A stretch of DNA of 64,000 nt, taken from positions 3,782,001-3,846,000 of the forward strand of contig CATOTF010000002.1 of the NCBI GenBank assembly GCA_951813045.1. The letters run 5' to 3'. A model generated the notes under the pieces. That model saw nothing but the letters and a program-made list of their open reading frames with translations. It did not search any database and had not been told where the DNA came from. The translations under genes were made by a program, and so were the position numbers. The stretch is from an uncultured Rhizobiaceae bacterium (GTDB lineage: Bacteria > Pseudomonadota > Alphaproteobacteria > Rhizobiales > Rhizobiaceae). Shown piece by piece: positions 28,468 through 36,198 of this stretch (positions within the stretch are counted from its first letter, which is position 1; every line of letters begins with the position of its first letter).

Positions 28468-28503
28468 AGCATCTCGGCAATTTTTAAACGCAGTTACTGA
28501 AAA

Positions 28504-28533
28504 CGGCGTCCGGATTTTGAAATCCGAACGCCG
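28504..28533. terminator. Bidirectional hairpin terminator between lrp-type gene and RTX gene
   Basis: CGGCGTCCGGATTT pairs with AAATCCGAACGCCG with one mismatch and a tiny loop. T-rich sequence lies beyond it on the plus strand (ATTTAGTTT). It sits between two convergent genes and could end transcription from both sides. Confidence 0.75.
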
Positions 28534-28582
28534 CATTTAGTTTGTAGAATGAAGATATAGATCTGCGAATTCCAAACTGCAG

Positions 28583-31429
28583 TTAGATGATCAGCGCCCC
28601 ATCTTCGATGGTGAGAATATCTTCTTCTATCAGCTCCGTTCCAATTCCATTGACGATGATTGATACCAGTTCGGTATCCTGGCCACCATTTCCATCATCC
28701 ACGGTGTAGGTGAATGTATCTGTGAATGTTTCGCCAAACATCAGATCGTCGAACTGGCCATCAGTTGAGTACTGGAAGGAACCGTCGCCATTGCCTGTGA
28801 CGCTGCCCCGCGTCCCTTCCGTATCCACTGAGAATGTCAATACATCAGCGTCGTCTTGATCTGTCGCGTCAGCGAACAAAATCAGGTCTGTGTCCGCTGC
28901 GGTTCGTGGTACGGTAACTGTTGCGCTTTCGAGTGAAACTTCAATTGGGTTACCGGCGCCAAGGTAGGACAGCCCTTCAAAATTGAAGTTAAAATCTGCC
29001 GTTCCATCAGGTGTCTCAACGTTTTGTGCGCTGAAAGACACGCCGATACCGGAACCCGGCTCTGTCAGGAATAACACACCGTTGTGGATTAAGCTGGCAC
29101 CGTCGTATCCGGTTACAGAAAAGCTTTCCGGATCCAGTGTATTTCGTACACCGGATGTGTAAGTTGCAGCTTCGATGGCCCAGTTGCTTGAGTTCGGGTT
29201 GATTTGAACAACTGCGCCATTTTCCGGAGCGACATCTTCGAATGTCAACGCCCCGGTGGTGCGAACCACCGTTGTGGTTTCGCCGGTTTCATAATCCGTA
29301 ACAAACCAAAGGCCTGCGTTTCCAGCAACGTTTGGCCCGACTTCCGTTTCGAAACCGGGTACACCTTCGCCCCTTGCGATGACTTCGCCGCTCAGTGCTT
29401 GCGCATCTGGGTTGTCATTTTCACCCTGTACCGTGACTGTGGCAGTTGCGGTTGCAGAACCGCCATTCCCGTCTTCTACTGTATAGGTGAAACTTTCCGT
29501 CGCTGTTTGACCAACTGACAAATTGCCGAACTGGTTATCTTGCGAATAGGTGAATGTACCGTCACCGTTGTTAACAACCGAACCGAGCAGGCCGGTGTCA
29601 TCAATGGTGTAGGTTAATACGTCGGAAGTATCGATATCAGATGCGTCGGCCACGATAGTGATCGAATCTGTTTCTGCGTTTACAGATGTGCTTGGAGCAA
29701 CGCTTCCTGAAGCAGTTTCAACATCAGCAACGATTACTCCATCAGACCCGTCGTAATCTACGCCAGTTAAGATGATTGCAAAATCGGCCAATCCGTCCGG
29801 GGTTGGGACATCTGTGATTTGCAGATCAACAGCCACGCCCACAGCTGTATCTTGTACAATTAAGGTGTTTTCAAATGCAAAACTTCCTCCATCGTATCCG
29901 CCTAATGAAATAGATGCTGGGTCGACCTCAGTAAGTGTTCCGTCGGACACTTTTGCCGCTGACAGGACCCACCCATTTGTATTTGGATTCAAGTGGAGGA
30001 TTACACCGTTTTCAGGTGCAACTTCTGCGAAATTCAAGCTACCGGTTGTCCGTGCAATGTCGGAAAGTGTGCCCGCATCGTAATCAAACACGTAAAACGC
30101 GCCGGCATTACGGACCTGCGATGTTTCTGCTTCGGCGGTGAAACCTTCGACATCTGAATCGGATTCACCAAGTGTAACTTCGACATCAGTAGCGGTTGGA
30201 CCATCGTTCACACCCACTACATCAACAGATACAGTTGCCTGGTCTGCGTCACCGTCAACATCGGTAGTTTCATAAGTAAATGTGACAGTGCGTACCTCGC
30301 CTACGGCAAGTGCTGCAAATTCTCCATTTGCATCAAAGGAGACGCTATTGTCCGCATTGACAACAACACGACCCGCTTCTGGCCCTTCTACAATCCTTAC
30401 CGACGCGACACCGTCATTTGCTTCATCGTTTGCAAGGACATCAATTCTTGACCCGTCATTGACTGAGATATCCGCTCGGCTAACAGATGCGAATGCAAAA
30501 GCTGCGCTGAATTCAGGGACTTCTCCGCCAGCCAAAACTTCTGCAACATCGTCCTGGGCAACAACGAGATTATTGTTGATATCTGTTACTTCGCCGTCAA
30601 TAACTACTTCAAGATTCTCAAAACGTCCGGCTCTCAGGCCAATTGCTTCAAATTGAAATGCACCGCGACCTGCTTCGCCCGTCTCCTCATTTACACGGGC
30701 AGCAATAAAGTCCTGAAATTCGATCAACTCATTGGCCAGATCATTACCGTCGCTGTTCAGGGCTTCCCATTCTTCAGCTGTAAACTCGAGACGTAGTGTG
30801 TCTTCACCTCGTCCGCCGTAATATCTGTCTTTTGCATCTATATTCTCACCATAAGTGTAGACGAATGTATCGTCACCGCGTCCACCGAAGACACGGTCAT
30901 AACCCGAGCCGCCCTTGAGAATGTCATTACCGCGCCCGCCATACAAACGGTCGTTTCCTTCACCGCCATTAAGCTGGTCATTACCCCAGCCACCGAATAG
31001 ACGGTCGTTTCCCTCGCCGCCGTCAAGCTGGTCATTACCGCGCCCGCCATACAAACGGTCGTTTCCTTCACCGCCATTAAGCTGGTCATTGCCCCAGCCG
31101 CCGAATAGACGGTCGTTTCCCTCGCCGCCGTCAAGCCGGTCATCTCCGCGCCCGCCATACAAACGGTCGTTTCCATCACCGCCATTAAGCTGGTCATTGC
31201 CCCAGCCGCCGAATAAACGATCGTTACCAAGTCCGCCGTTTAACTGATCATTACCACGTCCGCCAAACAAGTTGTCATTACCGCGCCCGCCGTTCAAAAT
31301 GTCATTGCCGGACCTGCCCCAAATCCAGTCGTTGCCATCCAAACCATTAATGGTGTCATCTCGGGAATTTCCGAATACCCAATCGCCACGGTTCGATGCA
31401 TTACCTTGCCAGTTCCTGAAAAATGCCAT
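28583..31429 (-). CDS. Large RTX/VCBS-type secreted calcium-binding protein
   Basis: A 948-residue acidic protein. Residues ~20-180 are glycine-rich RTX nonapeptides (GGxGNDxLx type), about eighteen in a row, predicted to bind Ca2+. Three VCBS/cadherin-like modules follow (recognisable by [21 protein letters not shown] and VNDGP/GENDNP linkers), interleaved with a duplicated unknown module of about 125 residues (~437-560 and ~701-825). The tail, [14 protein letters not shown], is hydrophobic and suits a type I secretion signal. No secretion genes are in the window. ATG 31429 has AGGG upstream; a TTG at 31456 is less likely. The N-terminal position of the RTX block is unusual. Confidence 0.85.
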   Translation of the reverse strand: MAFFRNWQGNASNRGDWVFGNSRDDTINGLDGNDWIWGRSGNDILNGGRGNDNLFGGRGNDQLNGGLGNDRLFGGWGNDQLNGGDGNDRLYGGRGDDRLDGGEGNDRLFGGWGNDQLNGGEGNDRLYGGRGNDQLDGGEGNDRLFGGWGNDQLNGGEGNDRLYGGRGNDILKGGSGYDRVFGGRGDDTFVYTYGENIDAKDRYYGGRGEDTLRLEFTAEEWEALNSDGNDLANELIEFQDFIAARVNEETGEAGRGAFQFEAIGLRAGRFENLEVVIDGEVTDINNNLVVAQDDVAEVLAGGEVPEFSAAFAFASVSRADISVNDGSRIDVLANDEANDGVASVRIVEGPEAGRVVVNADNSVSFDANGEFAALAVGEVRTVTFTYETTDVDGDADQATVSVDVVGVNDGPTATDVEVTLGESDSDVEGFTAEAETSQVRNAGAFYVFDYDAGTLSDIARTTGSLNFAEVAPENGVILHLNPNTNGWVLSAAKVSDGTLTEVDPASISLGGYDGGSFAFENTLIVQDTAVGVAVDLQITDVPTPDGLADFAIILTGVDYDGSDGVIVADVETASGSVAPSTSVNAETDSITIVADASDIDTSDVLTYTIDDTGLLGSVVNNGDGTFTYSQDNQFGNLSVGQTATESFTYTVEDGNGGSATATATVTVQGENDNPDAQALSGEVIARGEGVPGFETEVGPNVAGNAGLWFVTDYETGETTTVVRTTGALTFEDVAPENGAVVQINPNSSNWAIEAATYTSGVRNTLDPESFSVTGYDGASLIHNGVLFLTEPGSGIGVSFSAQNVETPDGTADFNFNFEGLSYLGAGNPIEVSLESATVTVPRTAADTDLILFADATDQDDADVLTFSVDTEGTRGSVTGNGDGSFQYSTDGQFDDLMFGETFTDTFTYTVDDGNGGQDTELVSIIVNGIGTELIEEDILTIEDGALII
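30930..31290 (-). repeat. RTX-coding tandem repeats, 27-bp units with 108-bp higher-order period
   Basis: Each 27-bp unit encodes one Ca2+-binding nonapeptide. The landmark TTAAGCTGG recurs at 30969, 31077 and 31185, exactly 108 bp apart, so four nonapeptides form a block that was duplicated. Near-identity between blocks suggests recent expansion and possible length variation between strains. Confidence 0.9.
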
Positions 31430-31757
31430 TTTTTTACCCTGCTTCAGTTTGCCCAATCGCGCTAATAGCGTGATTTCCTGCTACCCTTTGTAATTGAAAC
31501 AAGTTTCAGAATTTTCCACGTTATCACGACAATTTACTGCTGTTTTTTAGGTATTGCGGAAGAGTTTGGTAACCATAAGAAAGCCGTTGAAACTGCTCCC
31601 ACACATTGAGCTGCCAGTTGGTTCACTTGGACAACGGCTCATGAGAAATGTGGAAACTGTTTGGTTAGAGCGCATTAATTTGAATAGGAATCGCCCAACA
31701 CGCTTTGTGCTTTTATACAGGCGCGTGTTCTCATTTTGGAAGTGTAAAAAACAGGCT
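31430..31757. promoter_or_regulatory. Upstream region of RTX gene / downstream of dehydratase fragment
   Basis: No convincing gene in these 328 bp. It should contain the RTX promoter, reading leftward. Short open frames on both strands lack ribosome-binding sites and recognisable domains. Confidence 0.35.
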
Positions 31758-32516
31758 TTAGGCCGACAAACGGTCATCAACTGGCTGCGCCTGATAACCT
31801 TCAACCCAGTTGCTCAATGTCTGTCTGATGATCGAAGTATCTTGCGTATCAATTGCCAGATTGAGTTGGGTTAGAACGCTTAGCAATTGTTGTGTGGTCA
31901 GCGTATTTTCACGTGCACGCAATATTTTGGCGTGGGGGGTGGGCAGATTATCAGCGTCAATGAGCAATTCTTCATACAATTTTTCACCAGGACGCAGGCC
32001 GGTCAAACGGATCTCTATGTCACCATTTGGATTATCATCATCCCGGATCGTATTGCCGGAATGTTCGATCATCTGCACAGCCAAATCCAATATCTTGACC
32101 GGTTCTCCCATGTCGAGAACAAACACATCGCCCCCTTCCGCATAGCAGCCGGCAAGTAGGACCAGCCTTGCAGCTTCGGGAATAGTCATGAAATATCGTG
32201 TTACATCTTTATGCGTCAACGTAACCGGTCCGCCCCGTTCAATCTGACTTTTAAATAATGGAATAACCGAACCGGATGAACCCAATACATTGCCAAACCT
32301 TACAATGGAAAAGATCGTATTATGGCCTCTTTCCGCCAGGTTTTGGATGACTAACTCACCAAGCCGCTTCGTGGCTCCCATCACATTTGTTGGACGGACG
32401 GCTTTGTCGGTCGAAATCATGGTAAAGCGCTCTACACCACAGGCGACAGCTGTTTCCGCGAGGGTTTTTGTACCCATTACATTGTTGCGAACTCCCTCAA
32501 GTTCATTGGCTTCAAC
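31758..32516 (-). pseudogene. UDP-HexNAc 4,6-dehydratase (PglF/WbpM-like), C-terminal part, displaced
   Basis: The last 252 codons of the dehydratase begun at 16475. It starts at VEANELEGVRNNV, directly after the AAG (CTT) target repeat. It contains the catalytic STDKAVRPTNVMGATKR stretch, where Met replaces the usual Tyr of the SDR motif as in CapD/WbpM enzymes. FGNVLGSSGSVIPLF and LRPGEKLYEELL follow. Joined to 16475-17593 it gives 625 residues, the normal family length. Alone it lacks the cofactor-binding N-terminus and membrane anchor. Confidence 0.92.
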
Positions 32517-32582
32517 AAGTGGACTTGTCACGGTTTAGTTCCGTGTCCTTGAATTGGATTAATCCCATCAAGGAGAACTATT

Positions 32583-32858
32583 ATGGCACGAGGCCACACA
32601 GACGAATTCAAGCGTGAAGCGGTGCGTATTGCGCTGACCAGCGGACTTACCCGGAAACAAGTGGCATCAGATTTGGGGGTCGGCTTTTCGACGTTATCGA
32701 AATGGATACAACAATCCCGGCCTGATGACCTTCCACCATCGGTTGATATTGATCTGGCCAAAGAGAATGAGCGGCTTCGCAGAGAGGTTCGTCTCCTCAC
32801 GGAGGAGAGGGAGATATTAAAGAAGGCAACAGTGTTCTTCGCGGGTCAAAGCAAGTGA
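32583..32858 (+). CDS. IS3-family OrfA (copy B)
   Basis: 91 residues, identical in protein sequence to the copy A OrfA: N-terminal helix-turn-helix and C-terminal coiled coil. The ribosome-binding site AAGGAGAA lies just upstream of the ATG. It overlaps orfB by GTGA. Confidence 0.93.
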   Translation: MARGHTDEFKREAVRIALTSGLTRKQVASDLGVGFSTLSKWIQQSRPDDLPPSVDIDLAKENERLRREVRLLTEEREILKKATVFFAGQSK

Positions 32859-33712
32859 GATTTGCGTTTGTCGAAGAACACAGGAAACACGTTCCGGTGG
32901 ATCGGCTTTGCCATATTCTGAATGTTACATCGCGTGGTTATCGTGCCTGGCACAACCGCCCTGTTAGTCAACGGCAGCGCGATGACATGGTGGTTCTGGC
33001 GCACATCCGTGAACAGCATCACTTGAGCCTTGGCAGTTATGGTCGCCCGAGAATGACGCAGGAGTTGAAGGAAGCCGGCCTTGCTATTGGTCACCGCCGT
33101 GTTGGCCGCCTGATGCGCGACAACGGCATTCGAGTGGTCAGAACACGCAAATACAAAGCTACGACCGATAGCAATCACCGCTTCAACATTGCGCCTAACT
33201 TGCTGGGGCGGAACTTCCAAGCGGATAAACCCAACCAGAAATGGGCAGGTGACATCAGCTACATCTGGACCCGTGAGGGCTGGCTGTATCTGGCAGTGAT
33301 GATCGATCTACATTCACGCCGTGTGGTGGGTTGGGCTGTCAGCAACCGGTTGAAGAAAGACTTGGCATTGCAGGCTCTCAACCGGGCTTTGGCCCTTCGA
33401 AACCCACCGCCGGGCTGCATTCATCATACGGACCGTGGCAGTCAATACTGCTCTCATGATTATCAAAAACGAATGCGTGAACTGAAGTTTAAAGTGTCCA
33501 TGAGCCGAAAAGGCAATTGCTGGGACAACGCCGTGGTCGAGACGTTCTTCAAAACACTCAAAGCCGAACTCATCTGGCGCGGCACATGGCAAACACGACA
33601 GCAAGCAACCGACGCCCTGTTCCAATACATCAACGGCTTTTACAACAGCCGCAGAAGACACTCAGCAATAGGAGGAATGTCGCCCATCAAATTTGAACGA
33701 AAAACGAGTTAA
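32855..33712 (+). CDS. IS3-family transposase OrfB (copy B)
   Basis: 285 residues, identical to copy A. The DDE residues lie in AGDISYIW, HTDRGSQYCS and NAVVETFF. Start is a GTG overlapping the orfA stop, so production depends either on coupled initiation or on -1 frameshifting to OrfAB. Nothing suggests inactivation. Confidence 0.92.
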   Translation: MRFAFVEEHRKHVPVDRLCHILNVTSRGYRAWHNRPVSQRQRDDMVVLAHIREQHHLSLGSYGRPRMTQELKEAGLAIGHRRVGRLMRDNGIRVVRTRKYKATTDSNHRFNIAPNLLGRNFQADKPNQKWAGDISYIWTREGWLYLAVMIDLHSRRVVGWAVSNRLKKDLALQALNRALALRNPPPGCIHHTDRGSQYCSHDYQKRMRELKFKVSMSRKGNCWDNAVVETFFKTLKAELIWRGTWQTRQQATDALFQYINGFYNSRRRHSAIGGMSPIKFERKTS

Positions 33713-33750
33713 ACGAGAACAGGATGCGGAATTAATACGGGACAAGTCCA

Positions 33751-34132
33751 GGTCTTGCGTTTGATAGTTCGGATCAATTTCTCTGAACCCGGTCCTCGGG
33801 TTCCTGATTTATGTCTCATCTTCGCTCCATAAGGGCTTCGATGAACCAAAATCATCTCTTAAGAAAAATCAAACCTCTGTCTCATGAATGCTGACGGGGA
33901 ACAGTGGTTTCATTTTTAACCGACACCATTCAATCGATGCAGTTGGAAATGCTGGCATCCTTAATGGATCAACGCGGCTGCTACAGCGTTGAACTGGTGG
34001 TGTAAGAAAAAGTGATCAACCCTCATAGGCACTCATACCATTGGTGTGGGTGCTTTTCTTGCTCATAGCAAACGGTGACTGTCACTAATGTCAGAGGTTC
34101 TATTGGTTTGTTCAAAACCAGGAGGACTTCTT
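33751..34132. other. Gene-free stretch right of IS copy B
   Basis: About 380 bp with no supported gene. It holds the hairpin at 34029-34060 and the leader of the small basic protein. Its first bases do not match the flank of copy A, so the sequence originally next to this IS end cannot be traced. Confidence 0.45.
34029..34060 (+). terminator. Probable intrinsic terminator
   Basis: GCACTCATACCA pairs with TGGTGTGGGTGC (two G-U pairs), followed by TTTTCTT. No rightward gene is recognised immediately before it, so it may end transcription coming out of the IS or mark the end of a lost gene. Confidence 0.55.
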
Positions 34133-34324
34133 ATGTTTTCACTATTTTCCAAGAAGAAATCAACGCGTGCGGCGCGTCGTAGTTCCACCCGACCCCCTCG
34201 GAAAGCCTACATGAAATCTCGAAAAAAAGAGTACAAAAAGGACTTAGGTTGGAGCGGCAAACGAACAACCAAACGGGTGAATAGTGCCAGACGTTCTCTT
34301 CGAAGAATGGGGCATCGGGTTTAA
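34133..34324 (+). CDS. Small highly basic protein, unknown function
   Basis: 63 residues, of which 24 are Lys or Arg (38%). A hydrophobic start, MFSLFS, is followed by Arg/Lys clusters (SRKKEYKKD, SARRSLRRMGHR). GGAGG seven bases before ATG 34133 strongly supports translation; a start at 34088 is possible but has no such site. The composition suggests binding to nucleic acid or to acidic surfaces. It is bracketed by terminator-like hairpins (34029-34060 and 34335-34360), so it is probably a single-gene transcript. No family is recognised. Confidence 0.6.
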   Translation: MFSLFSKKKSTRAARRSSTRPPRKAYMKSRKKEYKKDLGWSGKRTTKRVNSARRSLRRMGHRV

Positions 34325-34334
34325 CCGCACCATT

Positions 34335-34360
34335 GCGGGAGGAGACAAATTTGCTCCCGC
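34335..34360 (+). terminator. Hairpin after small basic protein gene
   Basis: GCGGGAG and CTCCCGC form a 7-bp stem around a 12-base loop, ten bases after the stop codon at 34324. A clear T-run is missing, so termination is uncertain. Confidence 0.45.
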
Positions 34361-34518
34361 AGTTCAATTTTCACTTCTGTTTCGGCTCGTACTTATCGCA
34401 ATTCGTCTGCCAACACGAACTCCCGACGACCTACATGGTATGATTGGGAAAGCCCATTGGCTCTTTCCCAACACAATCAAATGAGGTTCATCATGCCCGC
34501 TAGGCAACTTCGATCCTC

Positions 34519-34544
34519 CCCCCGATACTAATCGGGGGTTTTTT
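34519..34544 (+). terminator. Intrinsic terminator
   Basis: Perfect 8-bp stem CCCCCGAT/ATCGGGGG with a 4-base loop followed by six T residues. It separates the small basic gene region from the hypothetical gene at 34569. Confidence 0.85.
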
Positions 34545-34568
34545 ATCTTCATGATACAATGACCGCCT

Positions 34569-34814
34569 ATGAACGAATTTTCAAAAGAGATCGTCACCAT
34601 TATGGTTGTTGGTCTTTATGGTGAACCTTACGAGTATTCCAATGTTGATGACGCATTGGCAGGTATCGAGGGCATCTCATTACAGTCTGGGGATTCTGGA
34701 AAACCGCTCGACGGTATTCGAGTGACGGTCATGTATCACAGTGACGAAACAATCCACGGTTACTTCAAGAGTAAGGCCAAGGCAAAACTGTTTCTTGAAC
34801 GCTTTGCGGCGTAA
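34569..34814 (+). CDS. Hypothetical protein, 81 residues
   Basis: No family recognised. The sequence opens MNEFSKEIVTIMVVGLYGEPYEY and ends KSKAKAKLFLERFAA; it is soluble and predicted to be small alpha/beta. There is no clear ribosome-binding site. GATACAAT about ten bases upstream could be a -10 element, implying a very short leader. It follows a terminator and precedes another small gene by 56 bp. Coding status is probable but not certain. Confidence 0.5.
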   Translation: MNEFSKEIVTIMVVGLYGEPYEYSNVDDALAGIEGISLQSGDSGKPLDGIRVTVMYHSDETIHGYFKSKAKAKLFLERFAA

Positions 34815-34870
34815 CCGCTATCCCCATCCAAAACATTGCCGGTTCTCTGTATTTCCGGCAAAGTTAGGCC

Positions 34871-35149
34871 ATGGCACCTCCCAAGAAACAACGCTCCAAG
34901 CGTCGTTCGGCCCAACCCGCCAATCCCAGTTTCCGGCAAAGTTTGAAAAACCTTCCTACTTCCCCACCGGACTATGATCCAGATTCGGCGATTGATGCAC
35001 ACAACAAGCGCATCGATTATCTCACCGAAACGGAAGTCACCAAACTGATCGCCGGAGCGAAGCACTCCCGCAATCCCGAACGGGATCAAGGCCGATCCAA
35101 TCTCTATGAGATCAATCTCAAGGCCAAGGTATTCAAAGCTGCAAAGTAG
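34871..35149 (+). CDS. Hypothetical protein with integrase-like fragment
   Basis: 92 residues. The first 40 are basic and Pro/Ser-rich (PPKKQRSKRRSAQ). Residues ~49-71, YLTETEVTKLIAGAKHSRNPERD, resemble the entry to the catalytic domain of tyrosine recombinases (YLTxxEVxxLIxAA...NxxRD), but the rest of that domain is absent. It could be the remnant of a phage or island integrase, or a small protein with chance similarity. It lies directly before the 23-bp dyad array. Confidence 0.45.
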   Translation: MAPPKKQRSKRRSAQPANPSFRQSLKNLPTSPPDYDPDSAIDAHNKRIDYLTETEVTKLIAGAKHSRNPERDQGRSNLYEINLKAKVFKAAK

Positions 35150-35161
35150 GCAGCATTCAGA

Positions 35162-35230
35162 TGTCGGATATTCCGACATCTTGAAGTCGGGTATCACGAC
35201 ATCCAGTTGTCAAAAATCCCGACACTAATA
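35162..35230. repeat. Three tandem 23-bp units, each with a 17-bp dyad
   Basis: Units begin at 35162, 35185 and 35208. The 17-bp cores are TGTCGGATATTCCGACA, AGTCGGGTATCACGACA and TGTCAAAAATCCCGACA, with consensus TGTCGG-n5-CCGACA; the spacers are six bases. The exact 23-bp spacing puts the sites about two helical turns apart on the same face. This arrangement suits a cooperative repressor operator, a partition/recombinase site or replication iterons. Confidence 0.8.
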
Positions 35231-35554
35231 ATAAGCAGGGAATAACAACCAAGAATAATATGAAGATAGCAAAAAAGGAAAACCAAGGCCGGTCAACGAT
35301 GTTGATACGTTTTGACTACGAGTTGACGTTTAACCCCAAAGACAACGCCCAACATCTGCGCAATCAACAAAACCATCAGCTCCAACAATCACTCCCAGTG
35401 ATCCAGTTCTGAACCAAGGCCAAGTCACCGTCCCAGTATTGCGTGAGACGCCCAAAACACTCCACTGGCGCCTGAAAAGGGGGGTGGCCGAACCTTTTCC
35501 TTGCTGAAACAATAATGCCCCGTTACGGGGCAATTTTGGCTTCTGAGGGCAAGG
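35231..35554. other. Gene-free stretch with a short hairpin
   Basis: No supported gene. The small hairpin GCCCC-gttac-GGGGC at 35517-35531 lies 24 bases past the end of the leftward gene at 35555 and may be its terminator. Confidence 0.4.
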
Positions 35555-35794
35555 CTAGAGATAGGCTCGCAAAATCAAAGTCATGATTCCGGACATCACC
35601 GCAATCTGGCCCAACGACACAGCCAGAAACGAACCAACGATCCATTTGGTTTGCCGATGCATATCTTCCTTAGTGGCGAGCGTCTGAAAGGCTTCCTCTT
35701 TGGTGAGAATGGGTTCAATCGCTTCTTCTGCCGTCTCGCGGTCAACTTTCAGATCGACGAGCACGTTGTAGAGTTTAATGGTTTTTGTGGACAT
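35555..35794 (-). CDS. Small membrane-anchored coiled-coil protein
   Basis: 79 residues. Residues 1-48 are helical and charged (LVDLKVDRETAEEAIEPILT, TLATKEDMHRQTKWI). A single C-terminal membrane helix (VGSFLAVSLGQIAVMSGIMTLIL) follows. This layout resembles short DUF1640/CCDC90-like proteins found on bacterial chromosomes and plasmids; the function is unknown. It stands alone between the dyad array and tRNA-Arg, read leftward. Confidence 0.6.
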   Translation of the reverse strand: MSTKTIKLYNVLVDLKVDRETAEEAIEPILTKEEAFQTLATKEDMHRQTKWIVGSFLAVSLGQIAVMSGIMTLILRAYL

Positions 35795-35941
35795 AGATGA
35801 TTTGGGTTATAGGCCGATCATACCACGTCTACAGAATTTCGCCAAGCGCGTACCCACGTCAGTTTTCTTAAAAACCAACGATTTTGGAGACTAGAAAGAG
35901 ACTAACCGCTCAATTCAAACTTGCTAAGCCTTTGAAAAGAT

Positions 35942-36018
35942 TGGTGCACCCGGAGCGATTCGAACGCCCGACCCCCAGATTCGTAGTCTGGTGCTCTATC
36001 CAGCTGAGCTACGGGTGC
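35942..36018 (-). tRNA. tRNA-Arg (anticodon ACG)
   Basis: A 77-nt cloverleaf including an encoded CCA end. The acceptor stem is GCACCCG/CGGGTGC, the D arm is GCTCAGCTGGATAGAGC, the anticodon loop CTACGAA has ACG at plus-strand positions 35984-35982, and the T loop is GTTCGAATC. ACG (read as ICG) decodes CGU/CGC/CGA. The 3' end faces the gene-poor islet to the left, the usual side for island integration. No second copy of the 3' end was found in the window. Confidence 0.97.
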
Positions 36019-36140
36019 ATGTTCGCGGCATATCGGCCCGAACAGCGTTTCTCGTAAAGAGTTGAAGCATGAATTGCAAGCAGGTTTTACGCTTCATTTC
36101 GCGCAAATTACGATTATTGATAATGTAACAATCAAAACAA

Positions 36141-36169
36141 AATCCGCCGAAGCCTGGCTCCGGCGGATT
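36141..36169 (-). terminator. Terminator of the L,D-transpeptidase gene
   Basis: AATCCGCCG pairs with CGGCGGATT (9 bp, extended by partial pairing of the inner bases), 30 bases past the stop at 36199 in the leftward direction. It is followed by TTTTGTTTTGATTG on the transcribed strand. Confidence 0.82.
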
Positions 36170-36198
36170 AAATTTAGATGCCTCGTTGTTCCAGATTG

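Larger units (their letters stand above)
32520..33750 (+). mobile_element. IS3-family insertion sequence, copy B (1231 bp)
   Basis: Same length, termini (TGGACTTGTC...GACAAGTCCA) and encoded proteins as copy A, in inverted orientation. The left flank is AAG (complement of the CTT beside copy A) and the right flank is GGT. The pair therefore bounds the 13.7-kb segment 18825-32519. Long identical inverted repeats of this kind can recombine and flip the interval. Confidence 0.93.

Noticed and set aside
30915-31247. Proline/serine-rich open frame on the plus strand
   Set aside because: It is the reverse-strand shadow of the RTX repeats; composition follows from the repeat, with no ribosome-binding site.
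31554-31874. Open frame of 106 codons on the plus strand near the dehydratase fragment
   Set aside because: It overlaps the true dehydratase coding strand, shows no domain and no ribosome-binding site.
35330-35533. 67-codon leftward frame beyond the dyad array
   Set aside because: No ribosome-binding site, no domain and Trp/Gly-rich noise composition.
35900-36018. Attachment-site duplication of tRNA-Arg
   Set aside because: No second copy of the tRNA 3' end was found in the window.
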